Shown here piece by piece: positions 38,464-50,435 of a stretch of 64,000 nucleotides of DNA; position 1 is the stretch's first letter; every line of letters starts with the position of its first letter. The notes below the pieces were generated by a model. The model saw only the letters and a list, made by a program, of their open reading frames with translations, searched no databases and was not told where the DNA came from. Origin of the DNA: Ricinus communis (Eukaryota > Streptophyta > Magnoliopsida > Malpighiales > Euphorbiaceae); assembly GCF_019578655.1 (NCBI RefSeq), contig NC_063260.1, positions 29,412,888-29,476,887 on the forward strand, written 5' to 3'. Both the position numbers and the translations under genes were made by a program.

Positions 38464-41400
38464 TCAGCCTTTGTGTCACAATTCAAAAATTCCCAACCAA
38501 ACCCAGAAAACAAGAACACAAGATTATGAAATGGGAATCCAGGAAAATGCAAGAATTGGGCTTCTCGCGATCAGAGATGTCAAAATTCAACTGAAATATA
38601 AGTTTTTGAAAGATGGGTAACGCTTAAAATGAAGAGAAAATGCAAAATTAAAACAGAGGAAACAAGAAAAACAGAGGAAAACAAGAAAAGGAAAGGTATA
38701 GGTCTCTCTTTCTATGCGTGTCCTATATAAATAAAAGTAAACAAATATATGTAACTGGTGATGTATGATACTGTTTTTCTTTTTAATCCTAATGTGTTTA
38801 GTATGAAACAGTACAAGTACAAGAACAGGATACAGGAGATGATGTTAAAGTATGCATCTCTCTGTTGTTATTGAACAAGAAGAAGGAGGAGAAGGTGAAG
38901 GGAATGGGAGATGGATGGGGTATATAAATGGGAAATTAAAATTGGAAGTTAGTGAAAGAGGGTTATAATAGCTAAAAGGAAAATACACAGTTGGTTTGTT
39001 TGAGGAAGTGAAAACCAGGGGCCATTACTTTGCTTTCCAGTGGGCTGTTCTCTAATACCAGGTTTTTTCTTTTTAATTTTTAATTCTTGAATTTTATCCA
39101 GTCTGCATCTCTTTTGTGTTTTTCTAATTTTGCCCCTTTATTCTTTTCCTTTTCAATTTTTCATTTTACACTTCTTTAATTATGTTTTTTAATTGTGGGT
39201 TTTAAGTCACTGATATGGAAATATCTGATTTACTCGAGGTATTATTGGAATCCTCTTTAATTATTTAGGGGGATTTTCTTGACTGCTTGCATATTCTTTG
39301 ATTTAATGAATATTCAAATCCCTAGTTGCTTTGTTTATCCAACTAAAAACAGGAATTTTGGTGAACATTTTCTATATATAATATATTATTTAAATTATTT
39401 ACGATGATATAAATTGCTTTGCTTTTATTACATTTTTAGTGTTGTTATAGTTATTGATTTTTTTCTATTTTTAAAAATTTATTATTATTGTTGAATGTTA
39501 ATTAAATTGATCACATAATAAATATAATTATGCTTTTCTTTTTAGTGTTACTTAATCATTAGTTATTTTATTTTGAAAATGCTTTTATTATTTTGTTATT
39601 GGTAAATTAAATAATCATAACATAAATTCATTTTGAAAGTAATAAATTTTGTTATTAATGATATCAATTAGCTAAATTTCTAATATATCTTCAGATTCAC
39701 AATTATAAATTATATCTAATTAGTTTATATCTTTTAGCATATTTATGTTATTGGATGATAACTATTTAATAAGTGAAATTTGTGAGATTTAATTCATTTA
39801 TTTATTGAAAACAATAGGATTATTCTTTTCTCTCTTATTAAATAAATTTATTCAATCGGTCCAATCAAATTATTACAAGTTAGTCCTAGGCAATCAGAAA
39901 CTATGTAATTTTTTTTCAATTCTTAATATGAAATATAACCAAGAGTATAATTTTAACTAATTATGTATTATCAATTAGTGAAAAGTTAACTAATTATATC
40001 TTTTAGCATATTTATGCTATTTGATAACTAAGAATAAGATTTAATAAGTGAAATTTGTGAGATTTAATTCATTTATTTATTGAAAACAATAATATTATTC
40101 TTTTCTCTTGTATTAAATAAATTTATTCAATCGGTCCAATCAAATTATTACAAGGTAGTCCTACGCAATCAGAAACTATGTAACTTTTTTCAATTTTAAT
40201 ATGAAAGAGTATAATTTTAACTAATTATGTATTATCAATTAGTGAAAAGTTAATGTGCAAAGCTAGAAAACATAAAATCAAAATAATTTTCAAAAGCAAA
40301 TCTTTGCCAATTTTTAAAAACAAAAATGGAAGGACTTACAAGTCATACTTAATTTTGTCAGTTAAGATAGTTATATTATATATAGGCTTTAAATCTATAT
40401 TTAAAATTACTTGATTTTAGTATCATAAATAGGCTAAAACAGCGAAATAATAATAAAAAAAGTAGGATTTGATTCAAGTGGGAAAAAAAAGAAAAGATTT
40501 TTGTTTTTGTCATTAGACATTATGGTCTCTGAAAAAAAGTTTGTAGTATAGCATTACATTGATAGATTTAAATCTATTTCAAGAGGAACAATTAATATTA
40601 AATTATAAGATAAGGAATCCACCTTCATTTCTTGTCCCCATAGCCAATATTTGCGATTCCTCCTGTCATTTTTACAATATCAATACATAAATATATAAAA
40701 CCCAAAATATTTGGAAAATTAAAACTTATGAGGATTAGAATGTGCAAAGAAAATAATATTGTTAAATGTAGCACATAGTTTTTTCTTTTTCTTTTATTTT
40801 TTGGTCAGAAAATGAACTCATTCAAACAAAATCATAACAGTCTGAAATACAAATCAGTTTAGGGGAGAATCAGATGGCCAAAGAAATGAGAGATAAATTG
40901 GGTGGAATTTGAATTACAATAAAAGCAGCAATTCATCTATATACCTAATCCTCAAATTGCCAATTTATGTACAATTATATACCGAACTTGGAAAAGAAAC
41001 ATTGATAATCAGATATGCTCCAAAAAGATTTACTTTTTTAGTCTATTTTATTTTCTTAATAATTCTATTCCTTTGTTTAATTCGTTAAATACTATAACAT
41101 TATGTGTTAATTTCAAGCATAGATTATCTATAATTGTTATCCTTCCTTTAATTTGGAAAAGGAAAGTTTGAATTCTTTTTGTTCTTCTTTTAGGGAACGA
41201 GAACTGCCTTTCATTAATAGAAAATGAATTAACTAAATATAGACATCAATACCCATAATTAAGCTAATGATACGATTCAATATAACATTGTACCTTAAGC
41301 TCGATCATTTGATCGTTTCCCCAATTAAGGGAAAGATCGATCTTTCACCCATTCTATAAAAAGAAAAAGAAAAATTGCTCCTATTCCAAATTTTTAAGAA

Positions 41401-44400
41401 AGTATTATTCAACATTTAGCACAAGCATCAATTATCAAATAAATATGAACAATACACCCAACTACACATCTATGAGAAGACTGCCCTGGCTCTTAATCTA
41501 CATCTAATTTACCAACTCTCTAGTTTTTCTCCTAAGTGATACATGATACCTACCTCACGAAATCGAACGGCTATTTGCTCCTCGTTGTTCTCGAAATAAC
41601 TGAAAAATGAAGAACTCGATGCTTTTGCCATTTCCGCAAGAGTACTCGCCATTGATGATATTATTATTTTCTTGCTTATTTTAGCATCTCGAGAGCTATC
41701 GAGGGTAAAATGATAACAACAATAAATTGAATATAAATAAAGAAATGTACGAATAAATTTAAAATATAACATCGACACGTGGTAATCATTTGACTAGTAA
41801 AAAAGATAAAAAAATCACCTAATGCTTTGTTATGCTATTATATTAAACGTTTTACGTAACCTAATATATTTTGACGTTACTAACATTTCACGTGACGTGA
41901 TACTTTTTAATACTATTAAATATTTCATATGATTATTTTTTTTTATTATTTTAATATAATATATCGACAAATGTTCCTATTACATTCATATTTTCTCAAG
42001 GATGAGAAATTTAAGCTTTCAATATTAGATTTATTTTCTATTTAATCAAAATGCACTAATTCATTTTATAAAGGTATACTTTGACTAAGTAATAAAGAAA
42101 AGTAAGAGAGAAGGATAGAACATGAAAGTTAAGTTTCCTATCAATAATGACATAATTATATTAATTATACTCAATGTAATAACAAAATTTTTATATTAAA
42201 AAAAGAGAGTAGGTTGTTTTTTTGTCTTAAAAAAAAGATTTGAAATGTGGAATTATGTTAAAGTTAGCTAATTTTTTTATTATAACTATAAAAAGCAAAG
42301 TGGTTTTAGTCATTTTGTTTCATGGATACGTGGTTCGATTGTCACGCACCCTATCCTAAAGTTCATAAATAATCATAGAATATTAATTAAGTATTTTACG
42401 TGAAATTATATTATTATTTTTATTACTTCTTTTTCAGCTATGGACATTTTAGAGTTTCGAAAGCATTTTAAAAATGAAGTCTGAAAGAAACTTTTGGAAA
42501 ATTTTCCGGCCAATTTTGTATTTCTTAAAACTGGAAACGTTTCTTCACAAAAACAAAAAGAAGAAGAAGATCGTAAAACTCCTAAATTAAGAATTCCTTA
42601 AATAAATAAATAAATAAACCATAACAAAAGAAGTACCATGAGTTGAACTACTTTCTTTTCTTTTTGTATTAGTTATTAAGGAACTTGAATTAGTATTTTT
42701 TTTGATGGTAAATCATATTGAATAGTGATGTTATAAATACTTTCATGTAAAATTAATGTTTCTATAAATATCCATATATTTTTAATAGTTATATATTTGC
42801 CCCTATAACTTTATCATTTATACATTTTCCTACGGTTCAGTTTCTTATGTTTATAAGAAAATATTGTTTTGCCGTACCTATTCCTACGTTTCACCGTTTC
42901 TTCATTTCCTTGCTCCCTTCATTAACGAAGGCAAAAGAATAAGATAAAAAAAAAAAAAAAAGAAACCACTAGCTTCCCATTATTAATTTTTCTTTTTTAA
43001 AAAAATAAAAAGAAAAAGAAAAGCTTCAAATGAATGGGCAAAATGGGAACATCAAGCTATAAGAGTTCAGTTCATTTTTGTTTCTTTCTCTTTTTCTCTT
43101 GATGAAAAAGAAAAAAAGTAATCTCTAATCAGGTAGCGTTCATGAAACAGGTTGAGTTTTCAGTCATTACATATGAAGAGAGATGACAAAACCAAAGTCT
43201 GATTCATGAATGCATCATTTTCTTTTCTTTTTTCTTCTTCATCTTCATCTCCTTCTACATATTCTTTCTTCTTTTTTAAACTCTCTCTCTCTCTGGCATG
43301 CAAAAAAGGTGTAAGGACACCTGCACTAGGCATCTTACTTGCATACGTATGGAAGAAAAGACGCAGAAATTAATGAAATGAAAATGTAACGTAAGCTTTG
43401 TTAAAAGAGAAGGATCATTAGCAAAGGCCAAAAAGGAGCAGGTAGGTACATAGAGAATTTTGTACTTATCGCAAATGCCTAAGGGTTTAGCTCATAAAAT
43501 GTTAAAACATGCATGCTGTTTTTCAGGTTTTTTTTCCAAGTGTAAGTTACTTGACTTTATTCTCTTCTTCTGTATTGGGTTTCCAAGAGAACCCCAACAC
43601 TGTACCAGCGTACCTTCTCTGCTGTCCTGTGCTGCATTGCATGCATGCTTCTTCTTCTCTGTACCTTCTTAATCATACACGTATCATCTCTACCTTCGCT
43701 AGGTGTTTGCTTTTTTGCTTCCTAAAACAAAAGAATCTTTTGAAGTGTTTTGTTCGCTAATTGGTAATCTTAATTCAATTAGTTGCGTTGTTTCTTTCTT
43801 TTGCTATGACTTCCATTAGAGTATGTGAATTTGCTTTTCCGTATTGGTGTGCAAGGATTTCAAATTTAGTGCTATCTTTACGTAATTGGATACGCATAAT
43901 TAATTAATTATGTGATTCTTATACAGTACTATAATAAAAATCAATTGGAATTATATTCTTTAAATTTGTCCATTTTCAAGACAAAGCATGTTCTGATGAA
44001 TCAACTCTAATTAACTATGGCTCGTGTCTGAAAATTCATGGAGCTTACTGATGGTAGGATAGGAAGTGGTTGGCTGCCATGTATGCATTGCACCATGTGA
44101 TTATAATTAATACATGCTTATTGAATCTGAGATGATGATGCGTGCACATGTTGTATACTTCATACATTTTCTACCTTCCCTATCCTTTTAACCTTGAAAT
44201 ATATACTGGCAAATAATATTACTAAAAAACTAGGGCAAAAAGAGAGAAAAGAAGAAGATGATGAAGCATGCATGCGTTTTGTTTTGGGTTATAATTTGGC
44301 TATTCGGCTGTATAAAGCAAATGTATCATATCATGCTATTTTATTTGTTTTATATATATATATATATGTATGTACGTCTCATTATACGTATGTTAAAGGC

Positions 44401-46249
44401 ATCAATAATTTAAATGTAAAATTAATAAAATTTGAAAATTATTCAAGTCATCGCATGAATTGTCATTAGTAAATCTTCTCATATATTATTTTATTAATTC
44501 GTTTAATTTGTACGGACAAAGCTACCCTTCCATTAATTATTATCTCATTTTAGCTTTTTATTTTAAGTGATATTTTTTTTTATTAAAGACTACACTATAT
44601 TATAATGAATAGAATTAAATGTCATATGTATATATAAAAGATGCACTTTTATGATGTAGCTTTCGATATATATTCATATAATATGAAATTTGACGATTAT
44701 GTGAAATAAACAATCAGTTAATTATAAATATAAAACTATAAAATTCAAAATAATATCAAGACTAGTCTGTGAAATCCACGTGGAGATGGGAATAAAAATG
44801 GAAAAAACAAATTCATCACGCGAATAACGTGTTACACTGCGCTACAAATGACGATGGGGTCCATTCTCAACTAAATTTTAAATTCCATGACTAATTTTTT
44901 GCTCAGAGGGAGGACAGCCAATTGGGTTTTCATATATATTTAGAGTACTTTTTAATCGTATTTTATATTTTAAAATGTCTTATTTATATAATAAAAAGTA
45001 CTTTTAAATTATTTAGATATAAAGAGTAAGAGTTGTATTTACTTTCAATTAATTTTTCATTTTATAATTTGTAGATAAAACATAAAATTAATAAAATATA
45101 TAAAAATTTATAATACATACTTTAAAAATGAAAATAAAAATTTTAAAGATATAAAAAGCCAAACTAATACTTTAGTGATAGTATTTAAAGAATATATAGT
45201 TTAATATAAATCTTTTTATGAAATAACTCTCTTAGTGCCGAGTTTGACATCCAATGCTTAAAAGATACTCTTATATTATATTTTTATAATTTTAAAAAAT
45301 TATATAATATATCATCCTTTAAGTGTTTTATATGGACATAGTAAAACCAATAAAGAAAACAGACACGCAAGTTGCATAATTAAATATTTCACAATTATTA
45401 TATAAAAAAAGTGCATAATTCATATAATCAAAAATTTCAAAACAAAAAATATAGTCATACACCTAAAAGCTTAATATCAAAAAAAAAAAAAAAAAAAATC
45501 ATAAAGTCCAAGCAACTAAAAATTTTATAAAATTCAAATGAGATGATACAAATCCTTATAACTTTGACTTAATGACTTTTATAACATAGAATAAGACTAA
45601 TAGTAATATGACAAATAAAAAATTCACAAAAGAAATATATAAATTAATCACAAATTAATTAATATTTCTAATAAATTAAGAAAGCTCTATAACCTAATTA
45701 AATAAAAAGAAAAATCTTACTTATAAACATAAATATAGCAAATTTAATAGAAATATATTCATATAAATTGATACATATTTTACACGTATCTGTCACACTA
45801 TTAATTTTATAATCTATATACCCTTTTTGATTAGAGTCAAATTGAATTAGGGATCAAAAAACCCCATCTCTAATTGTCCCCTCGACCCCTCATTTCATTT
45901 CTACATAATAATTTCGACTACCTATCAATCAATCAAACAATAGACAAATAAAACTGAATAGGAACTCTAACTAACTATATTTGCCCTTATGATAAATTTC
46001 CTAAATATTACTTCTTTCTGCCAATGCAATTTACACTTCAAATATTTGCGGTGGGATTAGGCAGGAGGGAAGCATGAAAACCAGCGCTCAACTTGTAAAA
46101 CGAACATCACATTTTCACCCATCATCCTTGACCAAAAATACAGAAAGAGAAAAACAAAGCCATCAACGGCGACAGCTGGTCGTTAATACTCCTTCGGAGT
46201 TTTAGGGTTCTTTAATTAAGTGGGAGAAAAATTGAATTAGGAAACAAAG
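38464..46249. other. Gene-poor AT-rich region
   Basis: The left part is the promoter of the cysteine oxidase gene and the right end is the 5' flank of the F-box/WD40 pseudogene. Between them lie a 260-bp tandem duplication (39726-40253), a small hairpin (GATCGTTTCCC...GGGAAAGATC, 41311-41337), a CT-rich tract (43279-43293) and many homopolymers. Short ORFs at 41509-41778 and 43460-43760 have no family signature. No RNA gene was recognised. Confidence 0.6.
39726..40253. repeat. Tandem duplication of about 260 bp
   Basis: Copy 1 (39726-39989) and copy 2 (39995-40253) both begin TATATCTTTTAGCATATTTATG and end AGTGAAAAGTTAA. They share long near-identical stretches such as AAATTTATTCAATCGGTCCA. 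They differ by a few substitutions and small indels, so the duplication is moderately recent. Confidence 0.92.
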
Positions 46250-49200
46250 ATGACAGCAACAACGACAAAGCTTACGGACTTGAACGAAGACTCGCTTGCT
46301 CACTGCGCCAATTACTTAAGCTTACAGGACCTCTCCAACTTAGCTATCACTTGTAAGTGCCTCAAGCGCGTCGCTTATTCTGATTCCATTTGGCACCGCT
46401 GCTATAGGTAATAATGATATTACTATCCCTCTCTTTTTTTTTTTTCTTTCTCTTTTTTCCCCTTTTTATTCTCTGTTTAAATGAAATGATTTATTTTGTA
46501 TTCATTTTATTTGTTCTTTTGGGTATTAGAGAGCGGTGGCCGCTAGAAGTTCCTGGTGGGTTATTGTCATTAAGGGAAGCATATTCGGAGAGGCTTGCCT
46601 CATTGCATCAATTCAAATGTACTGATCCTTTATGTGCCGATTTGTATACGAATGATTCTAAACCTTTTGACCATGTTATGTTGGATAATAATGATATTAT
46701 CTTTTCTCAGGTAAGTCTTTTCATATTTTGTGATTTTTAACTGGAAACAAAATATTGTTGAAAAACTGATTGATTTTTATTATTGGATTTAGGGTTCCTC
46801 TGTACAGATAGTGAAGATTGATAGTTTCTTAAATGGAATAGATTCTGAGGCCACCACCATACTAACTGATCATAATGCAAGAATTACTTGTATGAGTTAA
46901 ATATTTCTGTTTCATTTTATTGCTAACTTTGTATGGTATAGTTACCTACAATTTGCTGACTCAATCAGTTGCTTAACATATAGAAATGATGCCTGAGCTG
47001 CAGATTGTTTCCCATTTACGAAACCTCTCTTTACTGAAGCCAATCACAATGGAAGGAAAATGTTTTAGTGACCTCAAGTTCTGATCACTCATTCATCTGT
47101 GGTGGAAGGTATTGCATGCCCGACTACTGGTCTTTTGTGATAATGTGACAGCTATGCTTGCTATTTTTTGTCTTGTTGTAATCTCTGTAGTTTATCGAAA
47201 AGGTTTTAATAGTTTCTTAGATTATTCCTTTTTTCTAGTTTACGTTCCTTATTGTTTGTATCCTTATGCAGTCCCTTGAAACTTACTGATGTTGTATGCT
47301 TTTGCTTGTAGGTCTCTTGCCAGCACTGTTTTAGAGGTCACAGGGGCCCTGTTTCAACCTTAGAGGTCACAATGGCCCTGTTTCAACCTTGTCAGATAAA
47401 TTGTTAGGCGATAGCAGTTCTAAAGTATTAGCAAGTGGTGGGGAGGATGGCACAGTTCGGATTTGGTCCCTCAATTCAATTGGAAAGCGTGGTCAGCATA
47501 CCTTAAAGGCCACGTTTTATGGGCATGGGAAACCTATTAAATTGATGTCAGTTGCAGGGTACGTCTTGGCTTCTTCATATAGCTGCTAACTTTTACTAGC
47601 ACTAAGGGTATGAGTGGCAAGGCTGCTTTTTGTAATTTTATGTTCTTGTTGGCCACTTTAGGTAACGCATGGATATAAACAAGTACAATTTAGCTGTAGC
47701 TCACTGTTATTGTATAATGATGGGAAGAATGTCTTATAGGTAATTCATCTAGCAGTTGGGTACGTTTTAGTATTTTTTTTAAATGATTTGACTTGGGTAA
47801 GTGCTTCTTTGTTGTCTAGGTTTATGTGGTTATTTGTGAGTGCCAGTTCCTTGACAATTTAGATTTTCCTGATAACCTAATCAAAGTTTCATCCTTTCTT
47901 CCTTCAGGCACAAAACTTCTTTTTTGGTGACCATCTCAAAAGATTCCAAGGTGATATATGGCTTTAATTATTTCTATCTTGTATTTTGTCTTTGATGGCT
48001 ACATTGTCATGTCATTTTTTTTTCTTAATGTAATAAAATCGGGTTGTCGTTTACAGCAATGTGATATATGAGGCTCAGATGTTGCTCATGTCAACATCTG
48101 TTTGCAGTAGCTCCATTTAAGGTGCATTTTCTGTTATAGAACCAATTAAGTAAATATTATTTTGTATGGGATTCGCATCTATTTACAAATAAATTCTTTG
48201 GTGATTTTAGCAGGACTTTGATTGATAGTTGGTTATGGATCTATTGAAGTACTGTTTGATGGCGTAAAGCACATTAGGTGTTGGAAAGTTTCATTTCTCT
48301 AGCATTTATGCTAGGTGCTCAATGCAGTGTCCACCTGATGAAATAAAACTTCATTGCTGCACTGAGATGGAGGTTTATAAGGCACTTTTCAATTTAATTG
48401 AATATGGTCCCCAACGTAAAGGAAAATGCATAAAATTTATGAGGAAAGTGATTTTAGTGTACAGGAATAATGGCATGTTGTTTTCTCTTTTCTTAATTGT
48501 GATGGCATTTTTTTCGCTGCTAATAGGTTAGGGTTTGGATACAACTAAATCATCCATTGCTCGTTCTCCATGCTGTGTGGGAATGACTGCTTTGCCTGGT
48601 ACACCTATGGATATAAAATGCCATTCATTACTTTATGTTGCTTCTGGTGCCTCAGTTGTAACAGTTGATTTGAGGACAATGCAGAAAGTTATCACTGCAG
48701 CTATCTATCTACCAAAGTTATATTCATTTGGATTTTTGCCTTCAAAGTCCTTGATCTGCACTGGGGGAGATGGCAAGTAAGATGCTTCATAGAAAGCTGG
48801 AATCATTTTGTTTTGCAAGTTTCTCTTACACGTGTGACTTCTCAAAATTAAACGCTACATAAACCATTAAAAAGTACTTTGATATAATGGAATGTCTAAA
48901 GATTCAATGTCCATATAATCTTATTGTGGGCTGTTTCTGCTAAACCTAATATGCAGAACTTAGCTCTTAAATTAAATGAATAGGCAGAGGTACCATATGC
49001 AATGGAACAAACTATTTCTGCCTAGAGACTTTAACTGAACTGCCTTTGGTTTCTCTACTTAAATACATGTTACAAGTGTAAAATTTTACTGATTAAACTG
49101 TTTCATTGTTACAGAGCTATGCTTTGGGATATAAGGAGAAATCAGGCGACGCCGAAACCGGAACCAATAGCTAAGTTGGATGGACATACAGGCTCAGTGA

Positions 49201-49501
49201 CACTGTTGCAGATGGATCCATATAAAATAGTTACAGGAGGGCCAGAGGATTTGTACATAAATACTTGGGAGGCTGATGCCCTTCTGATGATGGGAGTACT
49301 AGCTCTGGGTGTTCAGCCATGGCAATGAATGGGACTCGAATTGTTACCGCTGCCTGTAATGAAGAACATGGAATTGTACGCTTTAGGGACTTCTTCAATG
49401 CTTATAGTGATAACGATTGGTTAACTCTATTTTCAGATTGCGTTATGAATGTTCTTGAAAGTCAGGTAACCAATCGGTATATGCTCCTACCAAAATTCTA
49501 G
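46250..49501 (+). pseudogene. F-box/WD40-repeat protein pseudogene (At3g52030-like)
   Basis: The exons of an F-box plus WD40 gene are preserved in order and with introns, so this is not a retrocopy. Exon 1 (46250-46407) codes the F-box region (LTDLNEDSLAHCANYLSLQD). Exon 2 (46530-46710) is open. Exon 3 (46793-46896) is open, but its donor is TT instead of GT at 46897-46898. The next exon has a TGA at 47035-47037 where Arg is expected and a 1-bp shift near 47085. A 29-bp duplication (47333-47361 / 47362-47390) shifts the frame inside the RGHxGPVSTL blade. WD40 text continues (VLASGGEDGTVRIWSLNS). A base is missing at VRVW/DT near 48540 and another shift lies near 49280 before SSGCSAMAMNGTRIVTAA. 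In a working gene such a protein would be a substrate receptor of an SCF ubiquitin ligase. Sequencing error could explain one lesion but hardly all. Confidence 0.85.
47333..47390 (+). repeat. 29-bp frame-breaking tandem duplication
   Basis: AGAGGTCACAGGGGCCCTGT and nine further bases are repeated directly after themselves with two base changes (AGG to AAT). Because 29 is not a multiple of three, it breaks the WD40 reading frame. Confidence 0.93.
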
Positions 49502-50435
49502 CGGAGAGATATTTTCTTTGTGAGAAATAAATGTATCCAGTGCGTGATGGGGTGATTCTTTTTGGTTGAGTTAATACAATGTTAGAGATAGGTACAGAGA
49601 AAGTCAATGTAAACAATTGAACCGTATTAAATTACTTTGTTGAGTACGAATATTCAATACAAACTATGAGCTTCTTTTTGGTTGATTTGTTGATGATAAA
49701 TGATAGCTGATAATTGTAATTAATTAATGTTAAATATTTAGAAATTTTTTATTAACTGTTATGATAAATACTGAATTAATTTATAGACATCAAATTAAAA
49801 TTCTATTTTATTTTTTAATAATATCTGATATTATTAATTTATACATTAGACATAAAATATATATTAAATTTTTTTATTCATATAGTAAATAGGTAAATAT
49901 ATTAAATATAGTATTATATATTATTTTTATCTTATAAAGAAAATAATAAAAAAGAATTTATTTCAATTGTTTTAAAAGAAGATTTTGAATTAGTATTTAA
50001 GAGATATAGAGAATAACTTAATTTGTCATTTTCTTCTAAGAGAAATATAAATTTCTACTCTTTCGTAGCAGGTTTTAATTCCTATTTGAAACTTGAATAT
50101 ATATATAATGAGAATCATGCATAAATTGAATCCTGAACCTAAATTGGAATACAGTAACATAAGCATCGTGAATGGGAACTAAAATCGGAATGGGCCAAAA
50201 CGGGAACTGGGAGTGCCCGTTGTCAGGCCAGTAGTGATGGCTTCTCAACTGCGAGAGCTTTGACAGAAGCGACAGGCCGGAAAACAGAAAAATAGTCGCT
50301 CAAAAACAAGGAGCTGTATTACTGTTAACTAACTACCTTTATGTGTTGACTCTATTCCTTTTTCACTCTTTTGATCAAAGCAGAAATTAGTCCACTAAGC
50401 TCCACCACCACTGCCTGAACCCTAACTTCTCCAAA
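49502..50435. other. Spacer and promoter of the DUF7906 gene
   Basis: The first part is the 3' flank of the F-box/WD40 pseudogene and is AT-rich. The right 250 bp, richer in G and C, should hold the promoter and 5' UTR of the DUF7906 gene. No specific motif stands out. Confidence 0.5.

Noticed and set aside
41509..41778. 89-aa minus-strand ORF with MASTLAEMAKASSSSFFSYF
   Set aside because: The second half looks protein-like, but the first half is AT-derived. No family recognised and no flanking exons found.
42325..42360. GTGGTTCGATTGTCACGCACC, similar to a tRNA T-arm
   Set aside because: No A-box, anticodon arm or acceptor stem upstream.
43460..43760. Two overlapping ORFs and a CT/GCATGC-rich stretch that resembles a possible miRNA locus
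   Set aside because: None of the conserved plant miRNA sequences I know is present and no convincing long hairpin was seen.
47389..47589. Possible separate short WD40 gene
   Set aside because: It is one exon of the F-box/WD40 pseudogene; the ATG is created by reading across the frame-breaking duplication.
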